Source: Bacteroides sp.
GTDB lineage: Bacteria; Bacteroidota; Bacteroidia; Bacteroidales; Bacteroidaceae
DNA length: 45,602 bases
Direction of reading: 5' to 3'
Assembly (NCBI GenBank): GCA_017621035.1
Contig: JAGATY010000007.1
Coordinates: 1 to 45,602 of the forward strand
Shown: piece after piece, positions 1 to 7,741 of the stretch
Layout of the letters: each line of letters opens with the position of its first letter
Position numbering within the stretch: the first letter of the stretch is position 1
The notes under the pieces: model-generated
Seen by the model: only the letters and a program-made list of their open reading frames with translations
What the model was told of the DNA's origin: nothing
Databases searched by the model: none
Position numbers and translations under genes: made by a program

Positions 1-181
1 CAATCGTCACACACTACACTGGCAGCCGAATGTAGTCATAAGCCAAGACGGGAAAGCTGATTTTAACTTCTACACGGGAGATAAAACAGGTAACTATACG
101 GTTGTTGTGCAAGGTGTAACAACCGATGGTGAAATTATCCACGCGAAGAAGCAGTTTAAGGTGGTGGAGAATGAGGAATAG
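1..181 (+). CDS. C-terminal end of a large secreted protein (alpha-2-macroglobulin/MG2-like), partial
   Basis: Reading from base 2 there is an open frame of 59 codons to a TAG at 179-181; the start lies outside the window. The end contains a WQPNVV-x-QDGKADFNFYTGD stretch followed by YTVVVQGVTTDGEI. This resembles the last beta-sandwich of long Bacteroides secreted proteins of the macroglobulin/carboxypeptidase-regulatory type, in which a conversion of the form 'WNPN...D..G.A...FY..D' recurs. Only the tail is visible, so the family assignment rests on this motif alone and could be wrong; that it is a real coding tail is fairly sure. It converges on the rpsF operon. Confidence 0.55.
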   Translation, partial: NRHTLHWQPNVVISQDGKADFNFYTGDKTGNYTVVVQGVTTDGEIIHAKKQFKVVENEE

Positions 182-380
182 CCCCCTCTAACTCTCCTCC
201 GAAGGGGGAACTTAGGCATTGGTGGACTAGAAAGTTATTGTACTATTTACTTCTTGACGGTGACTGTGGCAGGAGAATGAATGGAGATTGAGAAGAGTCC
301 TGAGCCTGAAAGAAAGAAAAAAGGCGTGTGTCAAAATCATCTTTGACACACGCCTTTAAAAATATAATAAGGATATTCGA
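182..380. other. Intergenic region between convergent genes
   Basis: No gene is visible. It starts with a pyrimidine/purine hairpin-forming stretch (CCCCCTCTAACT... GGGGGAA, 182-209) directly after the stop codon. It ends with the strong terminator of the ribosomal-protein operon. Confidence 0.5.
320..357 (-). terminator. Intrinsic terminator of the rpsF-rpsR-rplI operon
   Basis: A perfect 16-bp stem (AAAGGCGTGTGTCAAA, 320-335, paired with 342-357) has a 6-nt loop. The A-rich run before 320 gives a U-tract on the minus strand. A-rich bases also follow on the plus side, so it may work in both directions for the convergent gene. Confidence 0.85.
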
Positions 381-830
381 TTAAGCTTCTTCTGCAACTA
401 CTTCGAAAGGAATCTCTACAGAAACTTCCTTGTGCAGCTTAACAACAGCTTTGTATTGACCAACTTCTTTCACAGCATCTTTCACAACGATAATCTTGCG
501 GTCGATTTCGTGACCCAACTTAGCCAACTCTTCTGCAATCTGAATATTGCCTACTGAACCGAAGATAGTACCTGTTGCGCTAACCTTAGTAGCGATAGTC
601 AGAGATACACCTTCCAACTTAGCAGCCAATTCTTCTGCATCTTTCTTAATCTTTTCCAACTTGTGAGCGCGTTGCTTCAACTCTTCAGCCAACATTTTCT
701 TAGCAGCCGGAGAAGCGATAACGGCCTTACCGGTAGGGATGAGGTAGTTACGACCATAACCAGACTTAACTGTTACGATGTCGTTCTTATAACCCAAGTT
801 AATTACGTCTTCTTTCAAAATAATTTCCAT
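381..830 (-). CDS. rplI: 50S ribosomal protein L9
   Basis: 149 residues, the normal bacterial length. The protein begins [19 protein letters not shown] and carries the GYGRNYLIP signature at about residues 24-32, where L9 contacts 23S rRNA. A long connecting helix rich in Lys and Glu (about 41-74) and a C-terminal globular domain follow. It is the last gene of the operon, 14 nt downstream of rpsR. L9 binds the base of the L1 stalk on the large subunit. The start is fixed by the family N-terminus. Confidence 0.97.
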   Translation of the reverse strand: MEIILKEDVINLGYKNDIVTVKSGYGRNYLIPTGKAVIASPAAKKMLAEELKQRAHKLEKIKKDAEELAAKLEGVSLTIATKVSATGTIFGSVGNIQIAEELAKLGHEIDRKIIVVKDAVKEVGQYKAVVKLHKEVSVEIPFEVVAEEA

Positions 831-844
831 ACTATCTCCTCCTA

Positions 845-1117
845 TTATTTCATCATGTCAGTTACATAAGGCAGCAATGCCAAGTGGCGTGCTCTCTTCA
901 CAGCTTGAGCTACACGACGCTGGAACTTCAGTGAAGTACCTGTGATGCGGCGGGGAAGAATCTTACCCTGCTCATTCAAGAATTTCTTCAAGAATTCGGG
1001 ATCTTTGTAATCGATGTACTTAATACCACTCTTTTTGAAACGGCAGTATTTCTTCTTCTTAACGTCTACAGTGGGGGGAGTTAAGTATCTGATTTCTGAT
1101 TGAACTTGTTGTGCCAT
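845..1117 (-). CDS. rpsR: 30S ribosomal protein S18
   Basis: 90 residues. The basic central segment [25 protein letters not shown] and the [29 protein letters not shown] tail (in separate stretches) are typical of S18. S18 pairs with S6 on the small-subunit platform. It sits 2 nt downstream of the rpsF stop, so the two are probably translationally coupled, and upstream of rplI. The order S6-S18-L9 is the common bacterial one. Confidence 0.97.
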   Translation of the reverse strand: MAQQVQSEIRYLTPPTVDVKKKKYCRFKKSGIKYIDYKDPEFLKKFLNEQGKILPRRITGTSLKFQRRVAQAVKRARHLALLPYVTDMMK

Positions 1118-1119
1118 GA

Positions 1120-1464
1120 TTAGTCCTCCTTCTTAGTTGATTTAACACTTCTTCTCTTAGCAGCGTATTCAGCAGCATACTTGTCTTGTTTGAAAGTCAA
1201 GAAGCGGATAACACGCTCGTCACGACGATAGTTGATTTCCAACTTTTCAATTACAGTAGGTTCTGCATTGAACTCAATCAGCTGATAGAAACCGGTAGAC
1301 TTCTTTTGGATGGGATAAGCCAACTTCTTCAGTCCCCAGTTTTCTTCATTCACAATCTCAGCACCTGCGTTAGTCAAGATGCCTTTGAATTTTTCTACCG
1401 CTTCCTTCATCTGAGCATCAGACAAAACGGGAGTCAAAATGAAAACGGTTTCGTATTGATTCAT
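1120..1464 (-). CDS. rpsF: 30S ribosomal protein S6
   Basis: 114 residues beginning [16 protein letters not shown], the usual S6 start. A ferredoxin-like fold is implied by length and by the central [18 protein letters not shown] stretch, and the positively charged tail (about 98-114) is common. It is the first gene of the minus-strand rpsF-rpsR-rplI operon. A strong Bacteroides-type promoter lies 50-80 bp upstream (1512-1542). Confidence 0.97.
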   Translation of the reverse strand: MNQYETVFILTPVLSDAQMKEAVEKFKGILTNAGAEIVNEENWGLKKLAYPIQKKSTGFYQLIEFNAEPTVIEKLEINYRRDERVIRFLTFKQDKYAAEYAAKRRSVKSTKKED

Positions 1465-1511
1465 ACTTGTTTAATTAGTTAAATAAATAATGCGTTTATT
1501 AAATGCGGGTG

Positions 1512-1542
1512 CAAAGGTAGGTATTTTATTTAGTTCCACAAA
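1512..1542 (-). promoter_or_regulatory. Promoter of the rpsF operon
   Basis: On the minus strand TTTG (1542-1539), 19 bp, then TACCTTTG (1519-1512) match the Bacteroides -33/-7 consensus (TTTG, 19-21 bp, TAnnTTTG) exactly. The leader to the rpsF ATG is about 40 nt. Confidence 0.85.
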
Positions 1543-1627
1543 TTATTCATCTTTTTTTGTGCTTCTACATGCCTATTCTTCAAGAAAGAAGCTATCTTTG
1601 CACGGTTGTTTAAGCAATCAATCACAC

Positions 1628-2074
1628 ATGGTAGAACAATTCAAATTTGACATAAGACTAATCTTCGCAATCTTAAACGGAAAGGTTTCGGCAGCTATCA
1701 ACAGAAAGTTGTATCGCAACTTCCGCATGCACAACATTGAAATCACCCCGGAACAATGGACTGTACTAATTTTCCTCTGGAAGAAAGACGGGGTTACGCA
1801 ACAAGAACTGTGCAATGCCACCTTTAAAGATAAACCCAGCATGACCCGCCTCATCAACAACATGGAACGTCAGCACCTGGTTGTACGCATCTCCGACAAG
1901 AAAGACCGCCGTACCAATCTTATCTATCTGACCAAAGATGGGAAGGAACTGGAGGAGAAGGCTTTCGTCATAGCCAACCAAACCCTGCAAGAGGGGTTGC
2001 AGGGCATCACACTGGAGGAGATAAAGATTGCTCAAGATGTGTTGCGGAAGATTTTCCAAAACACCAAAGATTAG
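1628..2074 (+). CDS. MarR-family winged-helix transcriptional regulator
   Basis: 148 residues from the ATG at 1628. The frame is open further upstream, but the -7 box TATCTTTG at 1593-1600 and the family N-terminus favour this start. Residues about 40-110 form the winged helix: EQWTVLIFLWKKDGVTQQEL, then DKPSMTRLINNMERQHLVVR as the recognition helix, then the wing SDKKDRRTNLIYLTKDG. Long helices at both ends would make the dimer. Members bind palindromic operators and are usually released by small phenolic or oxidising ligands; no ligand can be inferred here. It is divergent from rpsF and followed by a short membrane protein. Confidence 0.88.
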   Translation: MVEQFKFDIRLIFAILNGKVSAAINRKLYRNFRMHNIEITPEQWTVLIFLWKKDGVTQQELCNATFKDKPSMTRLINNMERQHLVVRISDKKDRRTNLIYLTKDGKELEEKAFVIANQTLQEGLQGITLEEIKIAQDVLRKIFQNTKD

Positions 2075-2244
2075 CCTTGATTCCTACACCTGCAAAACAG
2101 AAAAGCCTCCTAAAAAGAATGCAAAACCAACTATTTACATCGAATAATAGTTTTTTTGCAAAAATAATTTCGCTCGTTAAAGAATTATGCTTTTCTTTGT
2201 GCAAGATTACGTGAAGAATATAATAACTATTAAAATACACACAC

Positions 2245-2421
2245 ATGAAAGGCTTATTGAAAAATCTGGGATTGATATTGGTCTTGGTTGGCGCTGTAAT
2301 TCTGATTGCTTGCGCTTTCACCGGCAACGTAAACAACAACGGCATTTTGGGCACTGCCCTTGTATTGGTTGTTTTAGGTCTTATTACTTATATTGCTATC
2401 AATAAAAGAATAACCGACTAA
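2245..2421 (+). CDS. Small two-helix membrane protein (58 aa)
   Basis: An ATG at 2245 opens 58 codons to TAA at 2419-2421. The product has a short basic N-terminus (MKGLLKN), a hydrophobic helix at about 8-26, an NNN-containing turn and a second hydrophobic helix at about 33-51, ending in a basic tail (NKRITD). It is in an inner-membrane hairpin style. Function is unknown. It lies 170 bp after the MarR gene and directly before a terminator, so it may be co-transcribed with marR or independent. Confidence 0.75.
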   Translation: MKGLLKNLGLILVLVGAVILIACAFTGNVNNNGILGTALVLVVLGLITYIAINKRITD

Positions 2422-2440
2422 TATCAGTAGACAAAGACAT

Positions 2441-2475
2441 AAGAAGGGCGGATGCTAGTAGCATCCGCCCTTCTT
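2441..2475. terminator. Strong hairpin after the 58-aa protein gene
   Basis: AAGAAGGGCGGATGC (2441-2455) pairs perfectly with 2461-2475 around a 5-nt loop. It lies between convergent genes. No long U-tract follows, so termination is inferred from the stem strength and position. Confidence 0.7.
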
Positions 2476-2512
2476 ATGTATATATAGGTGCGAGATAGGA
2501 TAGTCCATAAAA

Positions 2513-2547
2513 AAGCAGGAAGGGAACTATCTGTTCCTTTCCTGCTT
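2513..2547 (-). terminator. Intrinsic terminator of rprXY
   Basis: A 15-bp stem with one G-U pair (2513-2527 with 2533-2547) is followed on the minus strand by a U-run complementary to the A-tract at 2508-2514. Confidence 0.85.
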
Positions 2548-2584
2548 AATGTTCATCTCATTCAAAAGAAGTATTTACCTGCTA

Positions 2585-3292
2585 TCAATCCTGGTCGGGA
2601 GTAATCAGTTTATAACCCTTTCCGTGGATGTTGATAATTTCGATGGAGTCATCCTCTTTCAAATGTTTACGAAGCTTGGTGATATACACATCCATGCTGC
2701 GGGCATTGAAGTAGTTATCGTCAATCCAGATAGTCTTCAAAGCAAAGTCACGCTGCAGAATCTCGTTGGCATGAGCGCAAAGCAGGCCTAAGAGTTCAGA
2801 CTCTTTGGTTGTCAGCTTTGTCTGCTTCTCATCGGTAGCCAGGATTTGCTTCTGGGTATCGAAAGTAAACTTACCGATTTTGTAGATGTTGCTTTCCTTG
2901 TTCTTCTTACCACGTACCCGACGCAGGATTGCTTCAATTCTGAATGTCAACTCTTCCATGCTGAAGGGTTTGGTAATATAGTCGTCTGCACCAATCTTAA
3001 AACCTTCTAAGATATCTTCCTTCAGAGTTTTTGCCGTCAAGAAGATAATGGGGATTTCAGAATTGGCAGCACGCACCTCTTGTGCCAATGTAAAGCCATC
3101 TTTCTTAGGCATCATCACATCGAACACACAGATGTCATACTTGTTTTTCAGGAAAGCCTTATAACCGGCTTCTCCATCAGGATACAACTCGGCAACATAA
3201 CCTTTTGCCTGCAAGTATTCTCTTAAAAGCATGCCAAGATTCTCATCGTCTTCGCACAGTAAAATACGCAATTTTTCGTCCATATCTATCAA
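2585..3292 (-). CDS. rprY: Response regulator RprY (OmpR/PhoB family)
   Basis: 235 residues. The receiver domain (about 8-120) has the acidic pair in CEDDENLG, the phospho-acceptor Asp58 in CVFDVMMPKKDG, and the Thr and Lys of FLTAKTLKED and DDYITKPFS. An OmpR-type winged helix follows (about 137-230: TTKESELLGLLCAHAN, then RSMDVYITKLRKHLKED, then IHGKGYKL). The sequence closely matches what I remember of Bacteroides fragilis RprY. The ATG at 3292 overlaps the rprX stop by 4 nt (ATGA); an ATG at 3283 would give the family start MDEKLRILL and is equally likely. Confidence 0.93.
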   Translation of the reverse strand: MIDMDEKLRILLCEDDENLGMLLREYLQAKGYVAELYPDGEAGYKAFLKNKYDICVFDVMMPKKDGFTLAQEVRAANSEIPIIFLTAKTLKEDILEGFKIGADDYITKPFSMEELTFRIEAILRRVRGKKNKESNIYKIGKFTFDTQKQILATDEKQTKLTTKESELLGLLCAHANEILQRDFALKTIWIDDNYFNARSMDVYITKLRKHLKEDDSIEIINIHGKGYKLITPDQD

Positions 3293-4812
3293 TTTTTAAG
3301 TAAAGGTAATGCTATTATAAATTTAGTTCCTACGTTGGGTTCACTCTCTGCCCGAATGGTACCTTTGTGGTCTTGAATAATCTTTCTCACATAGGCCAAT
3401 CCCAAGCCAAACCCTTTCACATCGTGCAGATTACCTGTATGCACGCGGTAGAACTTATCAAATATCTTCTTTAAATTCTCTTTCTTTATTCCGATTCCGT
3501 TGTCTTGCACGGAAATCATCAGTCTGCCCTGCTCGTTCCATGTCTTTACCAACAACTCCAGGTCAACATCCGGACGCTTATACTTCACGGCATTGTCCAT
3601 CAAGTTGAAGATTACGTTGGTTATGTGCATCTCGTCGGCAGAGATAAACGGATTGGTTGCATCCAGTTCCGTATCAATCTTTCCGTTGTAGCGTTCCACT
3701 TTCAGAGCAAAGGTGTTAACCACTCCTTTTATCAGTTCATTGCAATCCAGTTCTTTCATCTTCAGTGTTGCCTTCTGACGGTCGAACATGGACATCTGCA
3801 GTACCTTCTCAACCTGGAAGCGCAAGCGTTTGGTCTCGTCGTTAATCACTCCCGATATGTGTTGGAACATAGTGGGCGACTTGCCAACCGCAGGGTCTTG
3901 CAACATCTGTGCTGCCAGCGAGATGGTAGATATCGGTGTCTTGAACTCGTGCGTCATGTTGTTGATAAAGTCATTCTTCATTTCTGTCAGCTTCTTTTGC
4001 CGGAAGATGATGTAGATGGTAAAGATAAACGTTATCAGCAACACAAAGGTGAAGATAACCGAAGGTATCATAAAGCTCACCGAGTCGGATATGTAATCCT
4101 TCTTTCCCGGGAAGTGCACCACCACTACACTCATTCTTGCCGGCGGGTCGTTCAAGAACAAGGGTTGTGAATAGGAGTTCTCACTTCCTTCATCCACATA
4201 ATCCGAGCAACGGTAGGCCTCTTTGCCATCGCGGTCTATCACCCTGAAGTGATACTCCATGTCAATGCCATTGTCAATCAGGTTGGAGTTCAAGTACTGA
4301 TCCAGATGCTTGAAGTTTACCCGTTTCTCAATAGGCAAGTCCTTGGCTCGATAGATCATCTGCCACACCACCTCATCCACCAATGCCCGCTGATAGATAT
4401 AACGATTTTTAATCAATTCTGTTTGCGAGCGCGAAGTTTGAGGTATTGTTTTCTCTCCGTGCTTACGCGAGATGGCAGCCTTTGGCAACTCTTGCGGTTG
4501 AGTGCTGAAGACCTGAAATTCCATAGAACTATGCGGCAAAGTCATCCTAAAGTGCCTTGTTCGCACCACTCCGCCTTGCGACTGTTCATAAGCAATCTTT
4601 TCTGCCTCTGACATGTCTTCCTGAAGCCAACGTGTCACCTCAGCGGTCTCAACATTCTTCGATACCGCCAACAGCGCGCGTTTCACGGCCTCATCAAACT
4701 GTTCGTTACGCATCTTCACCATCTCCTCAATGTAGCTTATCTGCAGATAGAGCAGACTGAGGAAGGAGAGCCCCATAACGACACCTAATAACCATATTGT
4801 TGACTTTTTCAT
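3289..4812 (-). CDS. rprX: Sensor histidine kinase RprX
   Basis: 507 residues. TM1 is at about 6-26, a large periplasmic sensor at about 27-246, TM2 at about 247-270. Then come the dimerisation/phosphoacceptor box with His288 (NNMTHEFKTPIS) and an HATPase domain with the N box (NLMDNAVK, Asn407), G1 (DNGIGI, 437-442) and G2 (GFGLGLA). No HAMP domain is evident between TM2 and the H box. It is transcribed before rprY and partners with it. A possible -7 box TAAATTTG is at 4957-4950, leaving a leader of about 130 nt. The RprX/RprY pair has been studied in B. fragilis and P. gingivalis; the signal is not visible here. Confidence 0.92.
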   Translation of the reverse strand: MKKSTIWLLGVVMGLSFLSLLYLQISYIEEMVKMRNEQFDEAVKRALLAVSKNVETAEVTRWLQEDMSEAEKIAYEQSQGGVVRTRHFRMTLPHSSMEFQVFSTQPQELPKAAISRKHGEKTIPQTSRSQTELIKNRYIYQRALVDEVVWQMIYRAKDLPIEKRVNFKHLDQYLNSNLIDNGIDMEYHFRVIDRDGKEAYRCSDYVDEGSENSYSQPLFLNDPPARMSVVVVHFPGKKDYISDSVSFMIPSVIFTFVLLITFIFTIYIIFRQKKLTEMKNDFINNMTHEFKTPISTISLAAQMLQDPAVGKSPTMFQHISGVINDETKRLRFQVEKVLQMSMFDRQKATLKMKELDCNELIKGVVNTFALKVERYNGKIDTELDATNPFISADEMHITNVIFNLMDNAVKYKRPDVDLELLVKTWNEQGRLMISVQDNGIGIKKENLKKIFDKFYRVHTGNLHDVKGFGLGLAYVRKIIQDHKGTIRAESEPNVGTKFIIALPLLKN

Positions 4813-5020
4813 GTCACAAAATTAACACTCCCTAATTAACAGTCCTAGCGCATTAACCTGATTTAACCGCCCATTCTCGTAAATTAACCGTAGCATGTAA
4901 ATTAAGTTGCGTTACGGACATTATAACAAAACGGAGCACCTTTGGTTTGCAAATTTAATAAAAAATTAAATCTTCACCTCCTTTTCCCGCTTATTTCCTA
5001 AGCAGTGTTAATAAAAAAAT

Positions 5021-5054
5021 CCGCCACTCCCCTCTTGCGGAGAGGTCGTGGCGG
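5021..5054 (-). terminator. Intrinsic terminator of the EF-G paralogue gene
   Basis: A stem CCGCCAC...GTGGCGG with an inner CCTCT/AGAGG pairing spans 5021-5054. The A7 run at 5012-5019 gives the U-tract on the minus strand. Confidence 0.85.
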
Positions 5055-5088
5055 ACTCACAGATATCACGATAAAGACGAATGAATGT

Positions 5089-7245
5089 TTACTCTTCTGT
5101 TTGTTTTGCTTCAAACTCCTTAATCAACTTATCCTGTACATCACCCGGAACAAGTTCATAGCTGGCAAACTTCATGATGAATGAAGCACGACCACCGGTC
5201 AGTGAACTCAAGGCGGTTGAGTAAGAGGACATCTCTTTCAGAGGAACTTTAGCAACCAGCTTTTCATAGCCGGCCTCACTGCTCATACCCATAATCATGG
5301 CACGGCGTCCCTGCAAGTCACTCATCACGTCACCCATCTTATCCGACGGAACAAATACTTCCACGTCATAAATCGGTTCCAGAATCTTCGGGCCGGCATT
5401 CTTGAAGGCTTCGCTAAAGGCGTTACGTCCTGCCAACATGAAGGAGATTTCGTTAGAGTCAACCGGGTGCATCTTGCCATCATAAACAATGACACGTACA
5501 TCGCGGGCATAAGAGCCTGTCAGCGGGCCTTGTTCCATGCGTGACATTACGCCCTTCAGAATGGCGGGCATAAAGCGAGCATCAATAGCACCACCTACCA
5601 CACAGTTTACAAATACCAGTTTACCGCCCCATTCCAGAGGAATCTCTTCTGTGCCTTTCACGTTCATCTTGAACTCTTGGCCATTGAAGCGATAAGTATC
5701 GGGAGCAGGCATACCTTCGTAGTAAGGTTCTACAATCAGGTGAACTTCACCAAACTGACCGGCACCACCGGATTGTTTCTTATGACGATAGTCTGCACGG
5801 GCAGCCTTTGTAATGGTTTCACGATAGGGGATGCGCGGTTCTTCAAACTTAATCTGCATCTTTTCGTTGTTTTCAAAGCGCCACTTCAAAGTACGCAAGT
5901 GGAATTCTCCCTGACCGTGAACAATGGTCTGGCGAAGTTCCTTAGATTGGTCAACTACCCAAGTGGGGTCTTCTTCGCGCATACGGTTCAAAATAGACAT
6001 CATCTTTTCAGTGTCTGCCTCATTTACCGGTTTGATGGCGCGTGAGTACTTGGAGTTAGGATACTTGATGAAGTTGAAACGGTTTTCAGAACCCTTACCG
6101 TTCAGCGTATTGCCTGTATGAACATCTTTCAACTTAACGGTACAGCCGATATCACCGGCAACCATCTCTTCCACCTTGATACGGTTGGCACCTGCGCAAG
6201 CATAGATTTGCGCGATGCGTTCCTTGGAACCACGGTCGGCATTAGAGAAATCATCACCTTCGTGAACCTTACCGCTCATCACCTTGAAGTATTGCACGTC
6301 ACCGATGTGAGGCTCAACAGCAGTCTTGAAGAAGTAGAGTGAAGTCGGACCGTTAGAATCGGGTTTCACTACTTCGCCACGTGTATTGTGTACATTCGGC
6401 ATTTCGTCAACAAACGGAACAACGTTGCCCAAGAATTCCATCAAGCGGCGAACGCCCATATCCTTACCTGCACAAACACAGAACACCGGGAACATGCCAC
6501 GGCATGCCAAGCCCTTGCGGATACCTTCGCGCATTTCGTCTTCGGTAAGCGACTCTTGCTCAAAGAATTTCTCCATCAGTGTTTCGTCGTTTTCGGCAGC
6601 AGCTTCCACCAATGCCTTGTGCCACTCGGTAGCTTTCTCCATCTCTTCTGCCGGAATCTCTTCAATGGTAGGAGCACCACCTTCAGGACCCCATGAGTAT
6701 TTCTTCATCAGCAATACGTCAATCAGCGAGTTGAAGTTCGGGCCGGTTGCCAACGGGTACTGTACGGGAACCACCTTAGAACCATAGTTGCTCTTCAGTT
6801 GCTCCAGCACCATGTCATAGTCACACTTCTCACTATCCAGCTGGTTAACCAGGAAGATGACGGGCTTGCCCAACTTCTCTGTATAACGGAAGTGGTTCTG
6901 AGTTCCCACTTCGGGACCATACTGACCATTCAGAAGGAGGATAGCTGTGTCGGTAACGTTCAGCGCTGTCATGGCTGCACCAACAAAGTCGTCACTACCC
7001 GGGCAGTCGATAATGTTCAACTTCTTGCCGTTCCACTCTACATGGAATACGGTGGAGAATACAGAATATCCGTACTCTTGTTCTACCGGGAAGTAGTCGC
7101 TGACGGTATTCTTTGCAGTAATTCTACCGCGACGTTTTATGATACCACTCTCATAGAGCAACGCTTCAGTGAGAGTGGTTTTACCTGAGCCATCGTTACC
7201 AAGAAGTGCAATGTTCTTAATTTCATTCGTCTGATATACTTTCAT
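5089..7245 (-). CDS. Elongation factor G paralogue (EF-G2 type) lacking the catalytic histidine
   Basis: 718 residues with full EF-G domain order. The G domain has a P-loop GNDGSGKT (16-23), an altered switch I (EQEYGYSV, 56-62, where canonical EF-G has RGITI), a switch II DCPGSDDF (80-87) and NQLD (134-137). Domains II-V end in HPVDSNEISFMLAGRNAF and LTGGRASFIMKFASYE. Canonical EF-G has DTPGHVDF; here the GTPase-activating His is Ser84. This fits the Bacteroides thetaiotaomicron second EF-G, which I recall as supporting translocation without GTP hydrolysis, being needed for gut fitness and sitting beside rprXY under control of the regulator Cur. That functional statement is from memory and applied by inference. 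The leader upstream of 7245 shows only an imperfect -7 match near 7314. Confidence 0.9.
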   Translation of the reverse strand: MKVYQTNEIKNIALLGNDGSGKTTLTEALLYESGIIKRRGRITAKNTVSDYFPVEQEYGYSVFSTVFHVEWNGKKLNIIDCPGSDDFVGAAMTALNVTDTAILLLNGQYGPEVGTQNHFRYTEKLGKPVIFLVNQLDSEKCDYDMVLEQLKSNYGSKVVPVQYPLATGPNFNSLIDVLLMKKYSWGPEGGAPTIEEIPAEEMEKATEWHKALVEAAAENDETLMEKFFEQESLTEDEMREGIRKGLACRGMFPVFCVCAGKDMGVRRLMEFLGNVVPFVDEMPNVHNTRGEVVKPDSNGPTSLYFFKTAVEPHIGDVQYFKVMSGKVHEGDDFSNADRGSKERIAQIYACAGANRIKVEEMVAGDIGCTVKLKDVHTGNTLNGKGSENRFNFIKYPNSKYSRAIKPVNEADTEKMMSILNRMREEDPTWVVDQSKELRQTIVHGQGEFHLRTLKWRFENNEKMQIKFEEPRIPYRETITKAARADYRHKKQSGGAGQFGEVHLIVEPYYEGMPAPDTYRFNGQEFKMNVKGTEEIPLEWGGKLVFVNCVVGGAIDARFMPAILKGVMSRMEQGPLTGSYARDVRVIVYDGKMHPVDSNEISFMLAGRNAFSEAFKNAGPKILEPIYDVEVFVPSDKMGDVMSDLQGRRAMIMGMSSEAGYEKLVAKVPLKEMSSYSTALSSLTGGRASFIMKFASYELVPGDVQDKLIKEFEAKQTEE

Positions 7246-7741
7246 GATTTACAAAGATTTAAAGTGAATAATTCAGGTTCCGAAGAACCCCTTTAACTTT
7301 AACGAGGCGCAAATTAGGAATTTATCGGGGAACAGCCAACAAAAAACATGATGTTACTAAACTGTGTTTTAAAACATATTATCTTCTCAAGCTGAAATCA
7401 GCCGGACAGATGCTTGATGCGCGTTTGTTCCACACTTGTGTCGAGTTTACTCCACACAAGTGTGGAGCGTGCTCCGCACTTGTGTCCAGCATGCTCCACA
7501 CTTGTGCGGAGCATGCCCTCATTATCAACGAGTTACAAAGGCGTTTTTAAGTCTCCTCTGTCCACCCCTGCATCAATCCTTTTCCCCGCCCGTTTACAGT
7601 TCCGGAGGAGTCTTTCATGCTATCTTCTCCCCTATATAATATATATAAGGTGTAGGTAGTACCGTTTTTCCCCTCACTTCATTAGGGGCTTCCAAAAGAA
7701 ATTCTTACTTTTGCGCCATAAATAACAAAAATTCCAACACC
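7246..7741. other. Divergent intergenic region with palindrome array
   Basis: About 500 bp between the minus-strand EF-G2 gene and the plus-strand peptidase fusion. It contains the four-unit palindrome array (7429-7516), an AT-rich TATA-like run (7635-7652) and a -7 box TACTTTTG (7706-7713) for the downstream gene. Open frames crossing the array look like chance. Confidence 0.6.
7429..7516. repeat. Array of four 16-bp palindromes at 22-bp period (copy 1)
   Basis: Units of form TCCRCACWWGTGYSGA occupy 7429-7444, 7451-7466, 7473-7488 and 7495-7510. They are separated by 6-bp spacers GTTTAC, GCGTGC and GCATGC, with a trailing GCATGC. Copy 2 lies in opposite orientation at 43628-43709. In its own orientation each copy begins with GCGTTTGT before unit 1. 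Confidence 0.9.

Noticed and set aside
1465-1511. S6:S18-binding autoregulatory leader of rpsF
   Set aside because: The leader from the mapped-by-eye promoter is only about 40 nt, AT-rich, and shows no convincing structure.
3505-4170. 221-codon plus-strand frame opposite rprX
   Set aside because: Antisense shadow; rprX is well supported on the other strand.
7429-7516. Possible CRISPR array
   Set aside because: Units are palindromes with 6-bp spacers that repeat between positions, and there are no cas genes in the window.
7414-7659. Two overlapping plus-strand frames across the first palindrome array
   Set aside because: They are made by the Cys/Ser/His-rich reading of the repeat, have no likeness to proteins and no start signals; the DNA palindromes explain the open frames.
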